64,000 nt of DNA from Prinia subflava. Its lineage: Eukaryota > Chordata > Aves > Passeriformes > Cisticolidae. Location: contig NW_026960607.1 in NCBI RefSeq assembly GCF_021018805.1, forward strand, positions 4,404,501 through 4,468,500, in the 5' to 3' direction. A program made the position numbers and the translations under genes. This document shows positions 12,565-21,400 of the stretch, in pieces. Each line of letters begins with the position of its first letter. Positions within the stretch are counted from its first letter, which is position 1. The notes under the pieces were generated by a model. That model saw only the letters and a list, made by a program, of their open reading frames with translations. It had not been told where the DNA came from and ran no database searches.

Positions 12565-13239
12565 TCTCCAATCCATTGGGGGAAGCCCTTGATCTCAGGG
12601 AGGTGCCCCACCTTGGAGGCTCTTGCCTCAGGTGGCCCTGAGTGACTGGGGAATCTTTCAAGGAAAAGGAGATCCTTGAGGTAAATGGTGAGCAAAGAAC
12701 TTTGAGCTCCTGGATAAGACTGCAGTAAAATTCACCTGTAATAACTCATGCACAGAGACCCAGGCGAGAAAAGGAGGCTGTAAGTATCGCTTGGTTTGGT
12801 GGGATAAGAACGGGTACACACGTGTGAAAGTGCAAATGTGTGTGAGACGTGGCCTGGCCACAAAGTGATTGTGGAGTTCTTCCCCGCAAGGGGAGTGGCA
12901 GGTGAAGGAACGAAGCGAGTGGAGGTAAAAGGGAATTCTTTTATATAAAAAGGTCGGGGGCGGGATGCAGCAATAGTTGGGGAGGATTTCTTCATAATAA
13001 ATGAGAGGCGGGAAGCGGTACTGGATGAAGGGACTTTTTATTAAAGAAATCCTAGACAAGTGAGAAAATAGGAAGGCCTTTTATTACTGAAGTCAGAAAG
13101 AGTGTGGTCAAGGCAAGTGAGGGAATACCCATTTCTTAGGATGAGTCAATGCCAAGGCAAGGACCCAGGGGTTGGTATAAACCAGCAGGAAAATAGAAGT
13201 ACTAAAGGTACTGGGAAAAGAGGGAGCTTTTTACTGCAT
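12565..13239 (+). other. Retroviral leader region
   Basis: This lies between the primer-binding site and the recognisable gag. It is purine-rich and G-rich on +, as retroviral packaging leaders often are, and has no intact frame on that strand. Long minus-strand frames here (for example 12658-13059) are by-products of the purine bias. The start of gag probably lies at the right end, but the exact initiation codon is not clear. Confidence 0.5.
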
Positions 13240-13897
13240 ATACCACAGAACAGTCCCCTGGGGTTGACGTTAAAATTTTAGCATGAATGTGAATCTAAGA
13301 AAGGAAAAAGTAAAGAGAAAATGATACAATACTGTGTGATGGAATGGACTAAAAAAATTATACGACCCGATAATTTGTATTGGCCAATGTACGGATCATC
13401 TGAGGGGTGGATCTGTCAGGCCCTGAATGCCTATGTAAATAAAAAGGACCCGATTAATGGAGAAAGTGATTATGCTGCTTTATGGCATGGGTCCTGGCCT
13501 TCTCCCCTGTATGCTTTAAAAAACAAAAGGAGAAGAATCCATGGACCCCTTAGACAACCTCCCCCCTCCTTATCTACCACAACCAGCTGCTCCACCAGAG
13601 GTACCTAATCCAGCACCTCAAGCCCCTATGGCTCTGCCTCCTCCTCCAGATTCACCACCTGCACATAGAACAAGAAGCAAGGAGAGGGCTCAGGCAGAAA
13701 AGTGCAAGAACAGTGATGATGAGAATGAAAGGAGCCATTTGTATCCATTAAGAGAGGTACCAATACTAAGATACCAAGGGGGGGGCTGCTATTAGATATG
13801 TATCAGTACCACTGAACACTAGGGATGTGAGAGCTTTTAAAAAGGAAATGGGGATGTCTGATAGACTAGATCAGTTCCTGGGGCCCAAGAGAAGCCA
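13240..13897 (+). pseudogene. gag: gag remnant (matrix, proline-rich linker, capsid start) of a gammaretrovirus-like ERV
   Basis: The product would be the structural polyprotein of a retrovirus. A matrix-like segment (13321-13545) contains EWTKKIIRPDNLYWP and ALWHGSWPSPLYALK. A proline-rich stretch follows (13541-13680, many PPP and PAPQ). Next comes PLREVP at about 13750, the conserved start of gammaretroviral capsid. After a run of seven G (13783-13789) the capsid N-terminus continues in another frame with VSVPLNTRDVRAFKKE and DQFLGP, ending about 13893. At least two frame changes and a large loss after the capsid start make it non-functional. The motif order matches class I gag, but about three quarters of capsid and all nucleocapsid are absent. 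A database match to avian gamma-like gag would settle the family. Confidence 0.85.
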
Positions 13898-14750
13898 CAA
13901 TTAAGCTATTAAACTTCTTGGGGAAAAAGGTTTGAAAGCTTCGAAGTCCAAGTTGCAATTTGCAGAAGCAGAAATGAAATATTTGGGTCATTAGTTAAGT
14001 AAAGGAACAAAGAAACTGGACCCCAAATGAGTATCAAGCATACTTGCCTTACCTTCTCCCAGAACAAAGAGAGAGATAAGACAGCTGTTAAGGCTATTAA
14101 AGTATTGTAAGCAGTAGATTAAAAAGTATAGTCAAAAAGCAAAATTTTTATATGAGAAGTTAACTGGAGAACTGATTCATGATTGTGTAGAGCTAATTGA
14201 ATTACAAACTAAAGTAAGACCAGATTTAACTTAAATAGAATTATCTGAAGGGGAGAAATATTTCATCAATGGCTCCTCCAGGGTGTTAGAAAGGAAACAG
14301 AGGTCAGGATATGCAATTGTGGAGGGAGGAAACATGTCAGTAGTAGAAAAGAGAAGGTTAAGTTCCAGCTGGTCTGCACAAGCCTGTGAGTTATATGCAT
14401 TATACCGGGCTTTAGAACTGTTAAAAGACAAAGTGGGGACTATTTATACAAAGAATACTTTTAGAATTGTACATACTTTTAGGAAGATTTGGAAAGAGAG
14501 AAGTTTGATCAATACCCAAGGGAAATGGTTGATCCATCAGGAATTAATACTTAAAGTGCTTGAATCATTAAAAGGACCAGAAAAAAATAGCTGTTACACA
14601 TGTAAAAAGTCATCAAAGAAGCACAAGCTATTTAGCAAGAGGAAATATAGCTGACCGAGCTGCAAAAAGAAGCAGCTTTTGAATTGAAAGAAACAATTCA
14701 GTTGAATGCTATAACAAAAGTTCAAAGAGAAATGCAAAAATTTTATAGCT
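13898..14750 (+). pseudogene. pol: pol remnant: end of reverse transcriptase plus RNase H
   Basis: Pol encodes the polymerase and RNase H that copy retroviral RNA into DNA. Here only the RT thumb/connection and RNase H parts remain. Visible landmarks are LLNFLGEKGLKASKSK, KYLGH (then a stop), SKGTKKLDPK (then a stop) and ILALPSPRTKREIRQLL, all typical of the class I RT connection. RNase H follows from about 14,262 with FINGSSRVLE, SAQACELYALYRALELLK and IYTKNTF. In functional enzymes the first and third of these carry catalytic aspartates. Here the D of the usual IDGS is N and the TD of the usual YTDS is TK, so the site is lost as well as interrupted. Protease, the RT palm with its YxDD box, integrase and env are absent. 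The remnant ends where another element is inserted at 14,753. Confidence 0.88.
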
Positions 14751-14752
14751 CC

Positions 14753-15432
14753 TGTTATAAATGCCAATCCAATTTTCCAATTAAAATATAATTTGGTTTA
14801 TTAAAAATCAAATTACAGAATTTCGGTAAAACCAACAAACGGAGTTACGGTGATGGTAACCCGGGGATCGTCATAGGGTGAACCGGAAAGCAGCCTCTAT
14901 CGCACTGCAGTCCCCCAGTGTTCACGAATTGGCCCTGTCTGGGGTCCAGGTTTTATACAGTTTATTTTGCCCCTGGCATAAGATTTCCCCACAGTTCTTT
15001 GTTTTCTTGGGATAGTTATTCGAATGAATTGCCCTGGTTGGCCTGCTGAATGGGGTCTCCTATGGGAGGGAGAAGTGTCAATGTCTTTCTCCTGTGGGTG
15101 AATGGAAGACGAAATTTTTGAATGGACAGGCGTTCTTCTCTGGTGATCAGCGAGATGGTGAAGCTTTGATAACTTTGCTGCCGTTGGGAGGAAAACTGAT
15201 TGCTTATCTTAATGTGTCTTCCTTTCTGATGCCAATGACGGTGCCTCCGGTTCCGACATTTCATTGTGTCCTCCTAAATGGTGGTTTTGGGTGTTGCCGG
15301 CCTCGGAAATCCTCAGTTCCGTGGCTGGCTGCAACTAAGGTTACACTCCACATAACATATTTACAGTTTGTATTTATGATTTAACATACTATAATCCATA
15401 AGAACACGAATTAACATACCATATTTACCACA
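14753..15432 (-). mobile_element. LTR A, minus orientation (3' LTR of a second ERV)
   Basis: Read on the minus strand it starts TGTGGTAAAT (15432) and ends TTTATAACA (14753), so it has TG...CA ends over 680 bp. A TATA-like GTATAAAACC lies at 14949-14958 and an AATAAA at 14797-14802, both in the minus sense. A polypurine tract directly precedes the start (15433-15448), which identifies it as the 3' LTR. It is homologous to LTR B but clearly diverged in U3. It interrupts the pol remnant to its left. A matching target duplication (CTCC at 14749-14752) cannot be confirmed because the other end of this element is not recognised. Confidence 0.8.
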
Positions 15433-15448
15433 ATTCCCCCCCTTTTTT
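15433..15448 (-). other. Polypurine tract of element A
   Basis: On the minus strand it reads AAAAAAGGGGGGGAAT, immediately followed by the LTR start TGTGG. An A-run/G-run/AAT tract followed by the LTR is the class I (gammaretrovirus-like) arrangement. It primes plus-strand DNA synthesis in retroviruses. Orientation and position fix the polarity of element A. Confidence 0.85.
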
Positions 15449-15878
15449 AATTTTAACATTTAATTTGTGTTCCCGTTAATCCCAACAGTTTCTTATCATT
15501 GATCTCCCAAAAAAACCTCAATTAGCTCCCTCCCTTTTCTTTATCCATTTCTGAATACCCACTTTCTGTGTACCCTCTTTTGAAAGTAGTTTTTCCCGGG
15601 GGAGGGGGTGCAAAACTGACCAGCAATCCCTAAACAGTGCCTGTTCATTTGCTAGGTTTCTGGTTACCTCAATCCCTTGGCCCCGAGTGTTCTTAAAGGG
15701 ACAGCTTAATATTTCCTGAGTGTACAGAGCTTGGGCTTTTGGTTTGTCCCTGGCGGGGTGGCCTTAGGCTAAGCCGGTTTTCATGGAGCTGGCCCTTTAT
15801 CGGGCACACAGCTTGGCCCAGATTCACTAGAGCTATCCACAGATGTACCCCTCTGTCTATGCCATCGTCTGTTGGGTT
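15449..15878 (-). mobile_element. Element A internal region next to the 3' LTR
   Basis: This minus-strand sequence lies between LTR B and the polypurine tract. One minus frame is open from about 15,870 back into 16,5xx once LTR B is ignored, but it closes before the polypurine tract. I recognise no envelope motif. It is probably the non-coding or accessory 3' part of the provirus. G+C is higher than in host DNA around the block. Confidence 0.55.
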
Positions 15879-16538
15879 TGTGAAAAACGTGAGATGATTA
15901 ATTCATGTTCTTATGGTAAATTGGAAAATTATAAAGCTGTATAAATTTATATCAGGTAAAAGTCTATGCTTTAGGAGGTTTCTGCAGCAGATGGTGAAAC
16001 TGACCACCCTGAAAATCAGGCGTCTCCATTCAGAACGGAACAAAAGACTTTGCTGCCTTCTCAAGTATTGGCAACGCACACCTCGGGAGCCACCTTCACA
16101 GACCATCAAGCAATATCACCCATATCTCGAACATTCATCAACTATAAGGATCCATAGAAACTGAACATTAACACATGAACTTGGGAGGGGAGCTCTTTTC
16201 AATCCGACAGGAGACGAATTTGGGTTTGAATAGCTAACCAAGAAACAAAGGAAAATATGGGGAAATATTGCCAGAGGCAGAATAAAGAGTATAAAAACCA
16301 AGCCTCGAACATGGCAAATTCGTGTACCCAGCTAGAGACACAGACGGCCAGGGTCTATGTCTATGGGTCACCCTTGGCTCTCTTTTTCCCGGGAGAAACT
16401 CTGTCAAGTGTCGCTGTTTGTGTGGGTTTTTTTTTTTTTTGCTTAAAATTCTGTGATTTGATTCCAAATTTTGTGATTTGAATTTTTAATAAACCAAATT
16501 ATTGAATTTGGAAATAAATTGTCCTGGCATTTATAACA
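15879..16538 (+). mobile_element. LTR B, solo LTR nested in element A, with GGTT target duplication
   Basis: It begins TGTGAAAAACGTG and ends TTTATAACA, 660 bp. It is flanked on both sides by GGTT (15875-15878 and 16539-16542), the 4-bp duplication size used by gammaretrovirus-like integrases. TATAAAAA lies at 16290-16297 and AATAAA at 16488-16493, both in plus sense. The start aligns with LTR A (shared ATTAATTC, TGTTCTTATGG), as do the TATA region and the last 70 bases, while much of U3 differs. It is therefore a related subfamily in opposite orientation. A T15 run (about 16427-16441) sits before the polyadenylation region. No internal genes accompany it. Confidence 0.82.
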
Positions 16539-16781
16539 GGTTGCTGCCAACGACATGGTAAACCATCATCTTCTCGACAGCAAGGGTTCTCTGCCCTAAT
16601 CCTGTGTGGTTCAAGCCGCATATCTTTTTTTGAAGGCCCCCCACTGAGATAGTTTTACCGGCTCCACTACACAAGGTACTTTATTTGTCCACCGGCACTC
16701 AGTAGACAAAACCTGGGCCCTCGAATTCAGTTTTCCCCTTAACCCACTTTGATATAACGAATACCACCCAGGAGAATCTGA

Positions 16782-16991
16782 TTATATCACTCCCAGATGA
16801 GTGGCGCTTTCTAAGAACCGCATAGTCAAGATTTGTTCCTCTTCAAAACATTTCCGACACAATCCCGACGGTCTCCACTCCCATTTGCAGTGAACCACCC
16901 AAATCTCTAGACAATAGTTACACTGAAAATGGATATAGGGATTGCAGGGACACCCCGGTTCTGGGCAGAAAATTGAAGCCTCCTCTGCCAT
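16782..16991 (-). CDS. Cysteine-rich 69-codon ORF in the 3' region of element A, unknown function
   Basis: The frame runs from an ATG (16991) to a stop and encodes 69 residues. Eight cysteines fall at 9, 14, 16, 24, 27, 35, 45 and 48, with His at 21 and 34. The pattern is C-x4-C-x-C-x7-C-x2-C-x7-C-x9-C-x2-C, which suggests zinc binding. Aromatic residues sit between the pairs (IHF, EIWVVH, KWEW). An overlapping minus frame (16918-17163, no ATG) supplies a basic, proline-containing stretch just upstream, so this may be the second half of a longer broken gene. Without LTR B it lies about 0.67 kb upstream of the polypurine tract on the same strand, where complex retroviruses keep accessory genes. 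I do not recognise the family; no function is claimed. Confidence 0.5.
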   Translation of the reverse strand: MAEEASIFCPEPGCPCNPYIHFQCNYCLEIWVVHCKWEWRPSGLCRKCFEEEQILTMRFLESATHLGVI

Positions 16992-17163
16992 CTGCCTCCT
17001 TGGTGAGGTTCAGTCTTCTAATCTTTGGGAGAGAAGGTGACTGATTTTCCTCTTTGGGGGCGTGAGTCCACCTCTTCTTGGGTATCCTCACAGTTGTACC
17101 TGTCGTAAGGGGTGCAATAAAACCAGATCCTCCCAATGAGGGGTTAAAAACACCTCTTTCCAA
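16918..17163 (-). pseudogene. Broken open frame upstream of and overlapping the cysteine-rich ORF
   Basis: The frame is open for 81 codons but begins with TTG right after an in-frame stop, so no normal start exists. Its first two thirds are rich in K, R, P and T (RIPKKRW, PSLPKIRRLNL). The third part overlaps the start of the cysteine-rich ORF in another frame. A further minus frame upstream (about 17,335 to 17,166) is also open and protein-like, ending KVGKRCF. This staggered set of three frames looks like one coding region broken by small indels, though alternative overlapping genes are possible. Confidence 0.35.
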
Positions 17164-17164
17164 C

Positions 17165-17310
17165 TTTTAGCAAACCCCCAAAGGGGTGCTTTTTATTGTG
17201 GTCCTCTACTTTTCTTGATTCCTGTAAACCTTTATTAATTACTACCAGGTAAAGCTCAATTTGTAAATCATTTTTATCTAGGGTGCCTTGTAGGCATCTC
17301 ATTTCTAACA
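17165..17310 (+). mobile_element. Possible 3' LTR end of the outer class I ERV
   Basis: The last 16 bases, TCTCATTTCTAACAAT (17297-17312), match the 5' LTR end at 12530-12545 exactly, including the terminal CA and two bases beyond it. Upstream similarity is weak. This would close the outer provirus at 17310. The competing reading is that the segment is part of a minus-strand frame of element A and the match is chance. Confidence 0.4.
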
Positions 17311-18227
17311 ATATCCATTTTTGTAATACAACACCTGTGACTTTCTTCTATTGCTTTGCATTTTAAGGGGAGGAGAAATGCTGAAACAGCTTTCCCGAAG
17401 GTTTTGCTCCACTGAAGTTAGCTGAGAGCACTGAAGCTGTTGGGAGGGAGAAGCTCACATAAGTGACACTCTCAGAGTGTGTGTAACTACTATAAAGGCA
17501 CGTGTGTCTGCCTCTGGCTCATCCTCCTGAGCTGGCTTCTGGGGAAGTCTCGGGAAAAGATGAGTGCAGCAAAGGGTTAACTTTTTACTATCAACCTCAG
17601 AAAGGCACATTTTCCATCCCTCCCAGTCTTGTCTTCCTTTTTACACCTCGTTTGCTCTCCCTCACTTCAAGGCAGATCCTTTGACCTAAGCAGATTATTG
17701 TAGACACATGAAGGACACAGCAAGCTATCCTGTGCTTTTAAAGGAGGAGATTTGGGCTCCGAAATAGGACACTAAGCTTTTCAGCCTTCTGCTGCTGTAC
17801 CTAGCGAGCACCAGGCAGTGTCTGGGGGTGCTTACTGGGCTCCTGTGGCATCGGATGGGAAACAAAAGCAGAAGTGGCAGCTGCTGCAAATGTGGGAGCC
17901 TGTGCCGTTCGCGGGAAGCGATTGCTAATGAGGGCCTGTGAGACCTGGGTTTCCTTGGTTTCCATGACAGTTATTAGGTAACACAGAAATTGAATTGTCT
18001 CCCACAGTGCTCTTGGGGGATAGTGGTATGGCAGGGTGCTCCAGAGACACAGACTTGCAGCAACTCATCACTCTGAGCATGTGAAACTCTCTGGATTGTT
18101 GTGCCTTACTTCTTTGTTTGCTGTGTCTCGCTTGTGTTTGCAATTTGCTCTGCTTTGTATTTTTTTCTTTTTGTGTAAGACCCTGGCTACACCGTTTCTC
18201 AAATAATATTTTCTCCTTTTTATTTAG
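17311..18227. other. Upstream region of the candidate host exon
   Basis: This is more G+C-rich than most of the window and has no repeat that I recognise. It contains a TATAAA with an adjacent CACGTG at 17.49 kb (listed separately). A purine-rich block sits at 17,370-17,460 and a short CpG-containing patch near 17,908-17,925. It ends in a strong polypyrimidine/AG acceptor (TTCTCCTTTTTATTTAG). It is plausible as a promoter plus 5' untranslated first exon and short intron. Confidence 0.4.
17491..17503 (+). promoter_or_regulatory. Candidate TATA box with overlapping E-box
   Basis: TATAAAGGCACGTG gives a TATAAA followed three bases later by CACGTG. Transcription would start near 17,520, about 0.8 kb upstream of the coding start at 18338. 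No CpG island is present, which suits a tissue-restricted or alternative promoter. This is inference from the motif only. Confidence 0.3.
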
Positions 18228-18436
18228 AGCTGAGCTTGGCAAAGAGAGGATATGAACAATTATACAGGTGGGTTACTCAGGGGGAGTGAAGATATAAGGC
18301 ATCCAAACAGGTACTGGCAACCTGCAGCTCTGTAAAAATGCCACTCCAGCAGATTTCTGTAGTTCCAGCGCAGGAGACTGCCAACAATGGGAGAAGTTCA
18401 ATGGGCACAAACAAAGAGAAGAGCAAAGAAGTGGAG
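18228..18436 (+). CDS. Candidate first coding exon of a host gene (33 codons then splice donor)
   Basis: The exon is bounded by a strong acceptor (TTCTCCTTTTTATTTAG, AG at 18226-18227) and a consensus donor (GAG|GTAAGA at 18436/18437). Coding starts at ATG 18338 and runs 99 bp, 33 codons, to the donor at phase 0. An in-frame TGA at 18287-18289 excludes an upstream extension. The peptide begins MPLQQISVVPAQETANNGRS and continues with a K/E-rich, N- and S-containing tail (KEKSKEVE). It looks like a disordered N-terminus of an intracellular protein. I do not recognise the gene. A 27-codon upstream ORF ends two bases before this ATG. The next coding exon must start at phase 0; none is evident, so a long intron would follow. 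Splice signals and frame are seen; gene status is inferred. Confidence 0.5.
18252..18335 (+). promoter_or_regulatory. 27-codon upstream ORF in the candidate 5' UTR
   Basis: ATG at 18252 opens a frame of 27 codons (begins MNNYTGGLLRGSEDIRH) that stops with TAA at 18333-18335, two bases before the main ATG at 18338. Such close spacing commonly lowers translation of the downstream frame or makes it dependent on reinitiation. It is only relevant if the exon is real. Confidence 0.4.
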
Positions 18437-21400
18437 GTAAGAGGAAGGTTTCCGTTTGCTGGGACAGGATGAGTGCCTTTGGTAGGCAGTGGGTTTGGCT
18501 GCGGAGCAGGATGCGGCGCTGCTGGAGTGCTGCAGAGCGCTCAGGGGTGCAGCTATAGCACACTGCGGGGAATGCTGTGACACCAGCACCTCAGCCCTAC
18601 AGAGACAAGGAGCCCGCTTCAAAAGTGAAATAAATAACTGAAGGAAGTTGCAAACTGCATGGGAGGGTTTAACATTTTCATTTAAATGAGTGCAGCCTGC
18701 TAGTATCGGCAGCGATTGTTCTTTATAAGCTGTCAAATAGCAGTTTCTTTACAATAGGTTAGATGTAAAAGTAGTTTTAGTAAAATTCCTGTCTTTGTTT
18801 AAAACCAACAGAAGTATTGTACTAAAGCCAGTCTTTCAAGTGTGCATGTGCTATAGGCATAAGCTCTGTAACAGTCTTTTTAACATTTAAAAGGCATCAG
18901 TGTTTTGTTTTTTATCTCTTGACTTTCTTTGTTTCATAAACATACAAAAGTGTTGTTTCATCATTGAATACTGTATCCTGTTGTCTCCCAGTTAAGAAGC
19001 TGTAGGTTCATATTACATTAATGGTTAGTACAAAAAAATAGAAAATCTGTGCAATTTTAATGGTATTTTTATCTGTAGGAATCTCTTTTCCTATGTATAG
19101 ATTAAACATGTATTGTGCAAGACCAGGGGAAAAAAAGAGCATCCCTTCCAAACCCAAAATATAAGTAGTCTATTGACAGATATAGCAGTAAATGTAGGTA
19201 ACATAGACATCTGCTTTTTACAGACATGTTTCTTCTCTCTGCACTTTTCCTCTTGCTGTATGGAAACTATTGGGAAAACAAACATGATGTCTTTTAAATA
19301 TTGTCTGAGAGACTGTGACAAACTGTATCCCTGAAAGAAGTCTTTCTTCTTGTGGATTGTGTGACAGTTTTCAGGAAATTAAGTTCAACAGATGGTTGAT
19401 ATTCATAACAGGTCTGTGTGAGTGTGGAAAAGTACTGTTTGGGATTTTTTTTTAATTTTTAAATTTAAGATAATATTTTTGCTCAATATTTGGCTATGAC
19501 AAGTTCACTGAAAATGATTATTCTGTTTTTTGTTTGAGCACTTCGGTATAAGTAGCATCCTTCCCTGGAATTAGTCTCCAGTTGTTAACTGGTAGCACAG
19601 TCATAAGAGTCATAATATTTTGGGATTTCTGTCCTGAAATTGAAAATTTTGCTTTGGTTTTATTCTTTCATTAACTGGTTAAAGATGAAGGTTCAGGTGA
19701 AAGCTGTTCGTTGTATTAAGGTTCAAGGTGTGAAAAGCAGAAATATATCATGTTACCTGGCTTAAATTCTTTTCTGGCATTCTTGTTTCAATTTGATCAT
19801 TAGAGTTAACTGAAGAATACATGCAATATTCACACAGGAGTCAGATAAATGTGAGACTTAATTTAGAGGGGTGGGGAAAGTGTGGAGATTCTGACTGGTG
19901 AGAATCATCTCATGCACTTTTCTGTTTTGGTTTTTTTTTCCCGGTGAGGGCTGGGTTGAATTATTTCAGCAAGACTCCACTGTCAGAAAACAGTTTCTTC
20001 TTGTATGTTGTGGAAGTTATATATCAGAAAAGGGCAAAATGACATGGATGACTAAGTTCACTAAAATTCTCTTCCAAACTTAATATAAAAAGTACCAAAC
20101 ACCAACCCTACAAAACTCCCAACCAAACTTAAAGTATGTGGTATTCATTGAAATGTATTTGCTAAACTACTCTGCTGGTCAGAGGCTAATCATTCTGCTC
20201 AAATTTCTGCTTATCCTATAAGGCTTATGGCTGGAATTTACAGTGTAAAAACTTCCTAGTGCTATTGATGGAGTTAGTAGCCCAAGCAGTAGACTCTTTT
20301 CCCCATAATATCTACTTGCATAAATTATGATGATGTTCCGGTTTGTTTTGTGGATGTAATTTGGGAGTAGTGAACCAGTCTTTTTATTGTCTAGACAGAG
20401 ATTGCTCAGGCCTATGTAGATGGTGGTCTACCCCTGCAAATCCTGCACCGTATGGTTCTCACAAAGGGAAACTCCCCTAGCTGGTACTCAGTGTTTGTGT
20501 TGGTGAGGGTCTTCTGGGTTCATGGTATTCTTATATTGTTTTGGCAAGTACCTGCTTCCTCTGCTTTTCCATTATCAGGCTTTTTGAGGTGAAAGCTAAA
20601 TAAAGTAGTTAAATGGACTTCTAGCTGAGAGCATCAATCTGGTTCAGGTTCAGGAAGACATGAAAAAAAGAAATGCCTGAAAGGTCTTCCAGTTGCTAGG
20701 GATAACAACTGTTAGGATTGTATGCCAAATCCTGTTATTGCTAAAGGATTTTATGTTATGTTCATACAACAGCATTAAAATTTATGAAGAAGAGTTTATC
20801 TTCTGTCTAATTGCAGAGCTGGATGCAGTGAACTGTTTTCAAGTTCATGGTGATTCATAAATCTGCCTAAGTCGTACACAACTGAGGTTCTTAATGATAC
20901 AACTCATTCTGTAATGATTTTCTGTGATTTTTAGATGCTCATACACATGCTTTATCTGAAGGTTTCAATATGTGTCTGTACACACTTATAGATGATTGCC
21001 TATCACTGATCTATCATTAAGGATGTTAAGTGCAGCATCACTTTGGAGCCCCAAGTGCCCATAGGAGACCTCTGGCCAATATTGGGAGTAGAGGTGTAAT
21101 AACAATTGGCTACAGGGAGTGTTTACAGGCAATCTTTCTATGCAGTGTCCTTTGTGGGAGTAAAAAATTTAGTGCAGGCTATTCCTGCAATTTTGCACTG
21201 TTTTGTCTCAATAATTAGCAGAATTTGTAGCTAACAATGGAATTTACATCAAATTTAGCTGTAGAGCCTCTTTGAATGTAGCCTAAAGATGAAGTAGATT
21301 TTTTCCATAATGAAGCAGTGAAGCTGCTTAGGTGTTGAATAACCTATTGTAGCATCTGTACACTACATTTCCGTACACCGGTATAATCTTCTGCTAGTTT

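Larger units (their letters stand above)
14751..16540. repeat. Imperfect inverted repeat formed by the ends of LTR A and LTR B
   Basis: The outer arms (14751-14822 and 16470-16540) are reverse complements with small gaps. They begin CCTGTTATAAATGCC and share AATTTGGTTTATTAAAAA. The outermost two bases (CC/GG) lie outside the LTRs and match by chance or by insertion-site context. The structure is explained by two related LTRs in opposite orientation, so it is not a DNA transposon with terminal inverted repeats. Confidence 0.8.

Noticed and set aside
12658..13059. 133-codon minus-strand frame
   Set aside because: It is antisense to the purine-rich retroviral leader. Purine bias removes stops from the opposite strand, and the residues show no domain.
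15016..15384. 82- and 96-codon frames on both strands
   Set aside because: They fall within LTR A U3 and R, which is non-coding; the frames overlap on opposite strands without start context.
14753..16538. Autointegration product of one provirus
   Set aside because: LTR A and LTR B differ too much in U3 to be copies from one integration event, and GGTT flanks only LTR B.
14751..16540. A 1.8-kb DNA transposon with terminal inverted repeats
   Set aside because: The inverted arms are the homologous R/U5 ends of two LTRs in opposite orientation, each with its own TG...CA ends, and LTR B has its own GGTT duplication.
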